Positions 63,001-64,000 of a stretch of 64,000 nt of DNA are shown here, piece by piece. Where the stretch lies: contig NC_072807.1 in the NCBI RefSeq assembly GCF_028583425.1, forward strand, positions 31,005,001-31,069,000, in the 5' to 3' direction. Position 1 is the first letter of the stretch. The number at the start of each line of letters is the position of its first letter. The stretch comes from Eublepharis macularius. Taxonomy: Eukaryota; Chordata; Lepidosauria; Squamata; Eublepharidae. Both the position numbers and the translations under genes were made by a program. The notes under the pieces are model-generated. The model saw only the letters and a program-made list of their open reading frames with translations. It made no database searches and was not told the origin of the DNA.

Positions 63001-63980
63001 CTGTGGGAGCCCTAGTCTTTTGCAGTTTTATCAACCTGTGCACATCTTGCGTTGCTGTTTTGTTTTAAGGTGGATTACCACAGCGAATATATTTGGACTT
63101 GTGGGTCCACCACACCAAAAATGCTGGGGACCACCACCGCAGCTAAAAACAAACAGTAAAATTAGTTGTTGTTTTTTTTAAAAAAAGAAGCTTGACACCC
63201 ACCCACATTAAGATTTAATTTTCCAACAAAGAAAGGAGGGGGGCATAACTTTGTAAGGTAAGGCTCAAACTTCCACTAAATAAATAAATAAATGGGAGGG
63301 GAGTGGGGAGAAGTAAAAAGAGTGAAAGAGAAAAAAAAGGATTTTTTGGAAGGAGAGAGAAGGGGGGGCAAGGAGGTGGATAAAAGCAGTTTTTCCAAAC
63401 TGTAGTTGATGTTTTTTCTATGTTTTGGATACATAAAAAAAGGGATACAAAAATAATTTTGTACTTGTAGCCTTTCAGAAATTGTATTAACAATGCACTT
63501 TATAAAATGATTTTTGATCTAGAGAATTTTTCTTATAAAAAACGTCTCATGCTTTGGGGTGAGTCATATACTTGCAGTTCGTTTTTCACAGCCAATTTTT
63601 TTTTCTTTTGAGTTCCTTTCTGTGATTCTCTCTTTACATTATATCATTTCTTTCCAGACAACCAGGCAGATTGAGGCCACCTCCCTTCAAGAAGCTGCAC
63701 GGAGCAAGTTCCCAGCTGCTTTAACGGGGCTTACTCGCGAGTAAGCATACCCAGGGCCTGAGAAAAGCGCCTCAGGGCAGCCCCTTCCCTTCAGCAAACA
63801 GAGATACAACAAGCCTCCTCCTTCCCTCAGCACACATACACACACACACCGGTCACTCACAGCGCTGCCGGTGAAAATGTCCTCCCCGTCCGAGTCGCTG
63901 TCGGCGGAGGGGGCGTTGGCCACCTCGGCGCCGGGGAACGGCGGGGGGAGCCGGTCCGCGGGGGAGCCGCCCGACGCCAT
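41974..63980 (-). CDS. SNX1: Sorting nexin 1, complete
   Basis: Fifteen coding exons total 1,530 bases (509 residues; human SNX1 has 522). The N-terminus [17 protein letters not shown] is followed by acidic [11 protein letters not shown], then a low-complexity linker. The PX domain (about 130-259) holds [37 protein letters not shown] and [12 protein letters not shown], whose Arg residues bind PtdIns3P and PtdIns(3,5)P2. The BAR domain (about 285-509) includes [67 protein letters not shown] and the end [19 protein letters not shown]1 pairs with SNX5/6/32 in the retromer-linked ESCPE-1 coat, tubulating endosomes for return of receptors such as the mannose 6-phosphate receptor to the Golgi. Every splice junction keeps frame. 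The start has a strong Kozak context (GTGGCCATGG). Confidence 0.97.
42335..42550 (+). repeat. tRNA-derived SINE, diverged
   Basis: GAGCACCAGCTTGGCTTGAA, GGTCCCCGTTTCAACCCCTG and GCATCTCCC, later ACCTCTCTGCAGAGACCCCG and TTATATAAGGCAGCGTCACG, follow the SINE order seen at 29788. It lies in the last SNX1 intron but one. Confidence 0.65.
42847..42918 (-). CDS. SNX1: SNX1 exon 14
   Basis: 24 codons, [20 protein letters not shown] then SQQQ. The acceptor is TTTTTCTCAG and the donor GTGAGC. Confidence 0.96.
43579..43659 (-). CDS. SNX1: SNX1 exon 13
   Basis: 27 codons, [20 protein letters not shown] then KEVLRFE. The acceptor is CTTCACTAG and the donor GTATAG. Confidence 0.96.
44225..44368 (-). 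CDS. SNX1: SNX1 exon 12
   Basis: 48 codons, [40 protein letters not shown] and QAKEEISE. The acceptor is TTCCCAACAG and the donor GTGAGA. Confidence 0.97.
45492..45697 (-). CDS. SNX1: SNX1 exon 11
   Basis: Longest coding exon. AA completes Glu, then [60 protein letters not shown] and IRLLSVVR. The donor is GTAAGC. Confidence 0.97.
45801..45950. repeat. 30-bp minisatellite, five units, SNX1 intron
   Basis: The unit GGAACTTTCCTGGGCCCCTT plus CTTATAGTCA is repeated five times without spacers. Units 2-5 are identical and unit 1 differs at two adjacent bases. Because 30 is divisible by three, the array is open in one frame on each strand (decapeptides [10 protein letters not shown] on the - strand, [10 protein letters not shown] on the +). 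It lies about 105 bases from the acceptor of SNX1 exon 11. Confidence 0.97.
46100..46205 (-). repeat. Interspersed repeat fragment (family of 54450)
   Basis: TATTTATTTATGTGATTTAT, GGTCCACTTTCTCAATGAGA, CTCACGGCGGATTACACAGT and GTGAGAGTAG. A second copy is at 54450-54560 (TTTTCCCACTGAGACTCAAG, GTGGACTGCGCAGTGTGAAA). Confidence 0.65.
46401..46494 (-). CDS. SNX1: SNX1 exon 10
   Basis: Encodes [20 protein letters not shown] then [11 protein letters not shown] plus G. The donor is GTAACA. The following intron (45698-46400) holds the 30-bp minisatellite. Confidence 0.96.
46664..46777 (-). CDS. SNX1: SNX1 exon 9: amphipathic helix and BAR start
   Basis: 38 codons, [20 protein letters not shown] then [18 protein letters not shown]. 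This is the amphipathic helix that precedes the BAR domain. The donor is GTAAGT. Confidence 0.96.
47025..47525 (-). repeat. Long squamate repeat (LINE-derived?), longer copy
   Basis: TACAGGCCTGGCGGAATTTT, AACAAGCTCTGCAGGACCCT, GAATGTTCCACCAGGCCGGA, GTCAGGGCTGAGAACGCCCT, GGCTCTGGTCAAGGCTAGGT and GAGAGGCGGTCCTGTAGGTA occur in order. I remember this word order from many squamate loci. The shorter copy is at 31985. A 166-codon frame on the - strand is not recognisably a reverse transcriptase. Confidence 0.65.
48318..48393 (-). CDS. SNX1: SNX1 exon 8: end of PX
   Basis: G completes Arg, then [20 protein letters not shown] and LEKDE. The donor is GTTGGT, a weaker but valid GT donor. Confidence 0.95.
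49090..49250 (+). repeat. Possible tRNA-SINE remnant
   Basis: AAACGCTTTGCACACACAAA, GGTCCTGGGTTTCGATATTC and GACACTGGGCTTGTAGAGCT loosely follow a tRNA head and body. Highly decayed. Confidence 0.35.
49379..49457 (-). CDS. SNX1: SNX1 exon 7
   Basis: GA completes Gly, then [25 protein letters not shown] plus AG. The acceptor is CCCTTTAG and the donor GTGAGT. Confidence 0.96.
49900..50880 (-). repeat. L1-type LINE, 3' fragment
   Basis: On the - strand a 77-codon piece at 50640-50870 reads [40 protein letters not shown] and [10 protein letters not shown]. This matches the C-terminal region of L1 ORF2 (W-x-LTP, then the C...H-x4-C motif). Beyond it, around 50110-50190, ASNQAKKF-like words continue the same element. 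The first Cys of the usual C-x2-C pair is Tyr here. The fragment is truncated and dead. It lies in SNX1 intron 6. Confidence 0.75.
51020..51330 (+). repeat. CR1-type LINE 3' region
   Basis: ACTCGTGGAACTCGCTGCCA, GAAGATGTAGCAAGC and TTTTACAGGGGACTGAACAG, then TTGCTGGCCACTGCAGGAGC, CAGGATACTAGATCAGATGA and GATGCAACAGGGCTCTTAAG. This is the typical end of CR1 ORF2 (W-N-S-L-P-type words) and 3' UTR. Confidence 0.75.
51740..51880 (+). mobile_element. Hairpin-type element, 3' half
   Basis: CATGCATCTGATGAAGAGAG, CTGTGGTTCTCGAAAGCTTA, TGCCTCAATAAAGTTGGTTA, GTCTTAAAGGTGCTACTGGA and ACTACAGACTAACACGGCTA. Same family words as at 34012 and 62786. Confidence 0.7.
51942..52083 (-). CDS. SNX1: SNX1 exon 6: PX lipid pocket
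   Basis: Encodes [35 protein letters not shown] and [12 protein letters not shown] plus G. Contains the Arg-Arg-Phe lipid-binding motif and the proline loop. The donor is GTGAGG. Confidence 0.96.
52333..52410 (-). repeat. BovB-like tail fragment
   Basis: TGTGCCATCGAGTTGCCTCC, AAACTATGGCGACCCTATGA and AAGACCTCCAAAACATCCTA. This is the reverse orientation of the GACTTGACGGCAC-type tail shared by BovB-mobilised SINEs. Confidence 0.5.
52465..52705 (-). repeat. tRNA-headed SINE, reverse orientation
   Basis: TTATTCATTTATATTTCACC, CAATGGCTTACATCATTCTC, ACAACCCTGTAAGGTATAAT, AAGCTTTCATGGCCGAGCAA, GGATTTGAACTTGGGTCCCC and CACTCCAACCACCACA. The last two are the reverse complement of a tRNA head with box B. 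Confidence 0.8.
52985..53090 (+). repeat. CR1-type LINE 3' end with ATTCTA tail
   Basis: AATTTCCTGCATTGTGCAGG, GGGTTGGACTAGATGGCCCT, CGAGGTCCCTTCCAGTCCTA and TGATTCTAAAT. The octamer-like TATGATTCTA end is characteristic of CR1. Confidence 0.85.
53100..54440. other. SNX1 intron 5 stretch with nothing recognised
   Basis: No coding frame, RNA gene or named repeat could be supported. The composition is ordinary and AT-rich. Confidence 0.4.
54450..54560 (-). repeat. Interspersed repeat fragment (family of 46100)
   Basis: TTATTAACTTTATTTTCAGC, CTTTTCCCACTGAGACTCAA, GGTGGACTGCGCAGTGTGAA and CAACGCAATCAAAG parallel the copy at 46100-46205. Confidence 0.6.
55269..55312 (-). CDS. SNX1: SNX1 exon 5
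   Basis: A 44-base exon, GG completing Gly, then [14 protein letters not shown]. The acceptor is TTTCCGCAG and the donor GTATGT. Confidence 0.95.
55630..56015 (-). mobile_element. Hairpin-type element split by a SINE
   Basis: AGTTTCAGGTGGATAGGCTT, GTTGGTTGGTCTTTAAGG and TTCTA at the left, and TTTAAGGTTCTACTGGACAT then GAATC at the right, are the two parts of one hairpin-family copy. The SINE at 55674-55982 interrupts it. The hairpin half beyond 56015 is missing. Confidence 0.75.
55674..55982 (-). repeat. tRNA SINE with ACCTTT-type tail (Sauria-SINE-like), full length with 12-bp target duplication
   Basis: On the - strand it begins AAGAGCCCCTTGGCGCAGAG, continues through TGCTGTACTGCAGCCCAAGC, a diverged box B, AGGTTGACTCAGCCTTCCAT, GGTCAGTAAAATGAGTCCCC, GAAGGCAATGGCAAACCACC and CAAGCACCAAGTC (reversed). 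It ends in an ACCTTT/ACCT tract. TTTAAGGTTCTA at 55662-55673 and 55983-55994 flanks it as a perfect 12-bp duplication. Confidence 0.9.
56020..58470. other. SNX1 intron 4, largely unrecognised
   Basis: Apart from a CACACA tract at about 56025-56045, no repeat or exon could be named. The open frames are short and overlapping, and none matches SNX1 or a mobile-element protein. Confidence 0.4.
58477..58543 (-). CDS. SNX1: SNX1 exon 4
   Basis: Encodes [20 protein letters not shown] then KI plus G. This is the acidic run and the first PX strand. The acceptor is TTGCTTCTAG and the donor GTGAGT. Confidence 0.94.
59249..59385 (-). CDS. SNX1: SNX1 exon 3
   Basis: Starts after CCTTTTGTAG with AT completing Asp. 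Encodes [20 protein letters not shown] to SKTYEE. The donor is GTATCT. The disordered linker is diverged from mammals except VELSLDS. Confidence 0.92.
59450..60600. other. SNX1 intron 2, no feature recognised
   Basis: AT-rich sequence with T and A runs near 59410-59432 and 60405-60420. No coding or RNA feature seen. Confidence 0.4.
60604..60706 (-). CDS. SNX1: SNX1 exon 2
   Basis: Encodes [20 protein letters not shown] then [14 protein letters not shown] plus G. The acceptor is TACTCCTAG and the donor GTATGT. DQDLFAD is the conserved endpoint. Confidence 0.9.
61885..61965 (-). repeat. Short repeat tail fragment
   Basis: TGTATTTATTTAGAACATTT, ATATGCCACCTGTCTGGAGA and CCTGCCAGGGCAACTACAGT resemble the reversed 3' tails of the SINE families here. 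Confidence 0.4.
62495..62700 (-). repeat. Hairpin-family copy, decayed
   Basis: CTTTGTTAGTCTTTAAGGTA and CATAACAACACTCTTGG, then GGTAGCATAAGCATTTGCGA, TTCAGAGCCTGTTCTGCAGA and CTAATGCTTATGCCACTATA. Words match the complete copy at 62786-62989. Confidence 0.5.
62799..62976 (+). mobile_element. 178-bp hairpin element with 13-bp target duplication
   Basis: The element starts ATCAAGATGGATAGCCATGT and ends TTACTCTTTTTGACT. Inverted arms 62840-62882 and 62928-62970 match at 38 of 43 positions around a 45-base loop (GAGCTTTTGTGAGTCACAGC). GCCCCAAAGAGAG at 62786-62798 and 62977-62989 flanks it as a perfect 13-bp direct repeat. No coding capacity. It lies in SNX1 intron 1. Confidence 0.9.
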
Positions 63981-64000
63981 GGCCACCGCCGCTCGGTTGC
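63855..64000. promoter_or_regulatory. SNX1: Start of SNX1 CpG-rich promoter region
   Basis: GC- and CpG-rich sequence covers exon 1 and continues to the window end, 20 bases upstream of the start codon. A CA repeat (63836-63848) lies just inside intron 1. The transcription start is outside the window. Confidence 0.6.
63861..63980 (-). CDS. SNX1: SNX1 exon 1
   Basis: 40 codons, [20 protein letters not shown] to [10 protein letters not shown], phase 0 before GTGAGT. The human counterpart, as recalled, has about 10 more acidic or glycine residues here. A GTG GCC upstream of ATG keeps frame but is not a start. Confidence 0.93.

Noticed and set aside
63687-63986. SNX1 start extended upstream to MAM
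   Set aside because: The extra codon is GTG, not ATG. The ATG at 63980 has a strong context and aligns with human MASGG.

Overview
The window is vertebrate nuclear DNA from a reptile, most likely a squamate (lizard or snake). The genes have short exons with GT-AG introns and long polyadenylated 3' UTRs. Between them lie old interspersed repeats that I recognise from squamate genomes: a 5S-rRNA-derived SINE, a tRNA SINE with an ACCTTT-type tail (Sauria-SINE-like), a tRNA SINE with a CAGTGGTAGAGC head, CR1-, L2- and L1-like LINE pieces, and several hairpin or terminal-inverted-repeat elements. The family names come from memory of consensus sequences; no database search was possible.

Layout. 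(1) 1-21,540, + strand: the last four coding exons and long 3' UTR of CSNK1G1 (casein kinase 1 gamma 1); the earlier exons lie left of the window. (2) 22,684-29,540, + strand: the complete PPIB gene (ER cyclophilin B), five coding exons, with a CpG-rich promoter carrying five CCAAT boxes. (3) 29,540-31,100: a convergent intergenic gap of repeats. (4) 31,100-39,830, - strand: complete SNX22 (small PX-only sorting nexin), six coding exons and a CpG-island promoter. (5) 41,580-64,000, - strand: complete SNX1 coding sequence (PX-BAR retromer sorting nexin), fifteen coding exons, with its start codon 20 bases from the window end. This matches the human 15q22 order CSNK1G1-PPIB-SNX22-SNX1.

The genes are unrelated in pathway except SNX22 and SNX1, two phosphoinositide-binding PX proteins in tandem. 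CSNK1G1 encodes a membrane-anchored kinase, PPIB an ER proline isomerase used in collagen folding, SNX1 an endosome-to-Golgi sorting coat subunit. Splice phases agree across every junction examined, and the three complete proteins are 209 (PPIB), 188 (SNX22) and 509 (SNX1) residues.

I found no operon, CRISPR, phage or obviously novel molecular system. The least explained items are an antisense exon-like open frame in the last CSNK1G1 intron (10,097-10,429), a hairpin element with a 13-bp target-site duplication (62,786-62,989), a SINE nested in another hairpin element (55,630-56,010), and a 30-bp minisatellite in SNX1 that is open in one frame on each strand.
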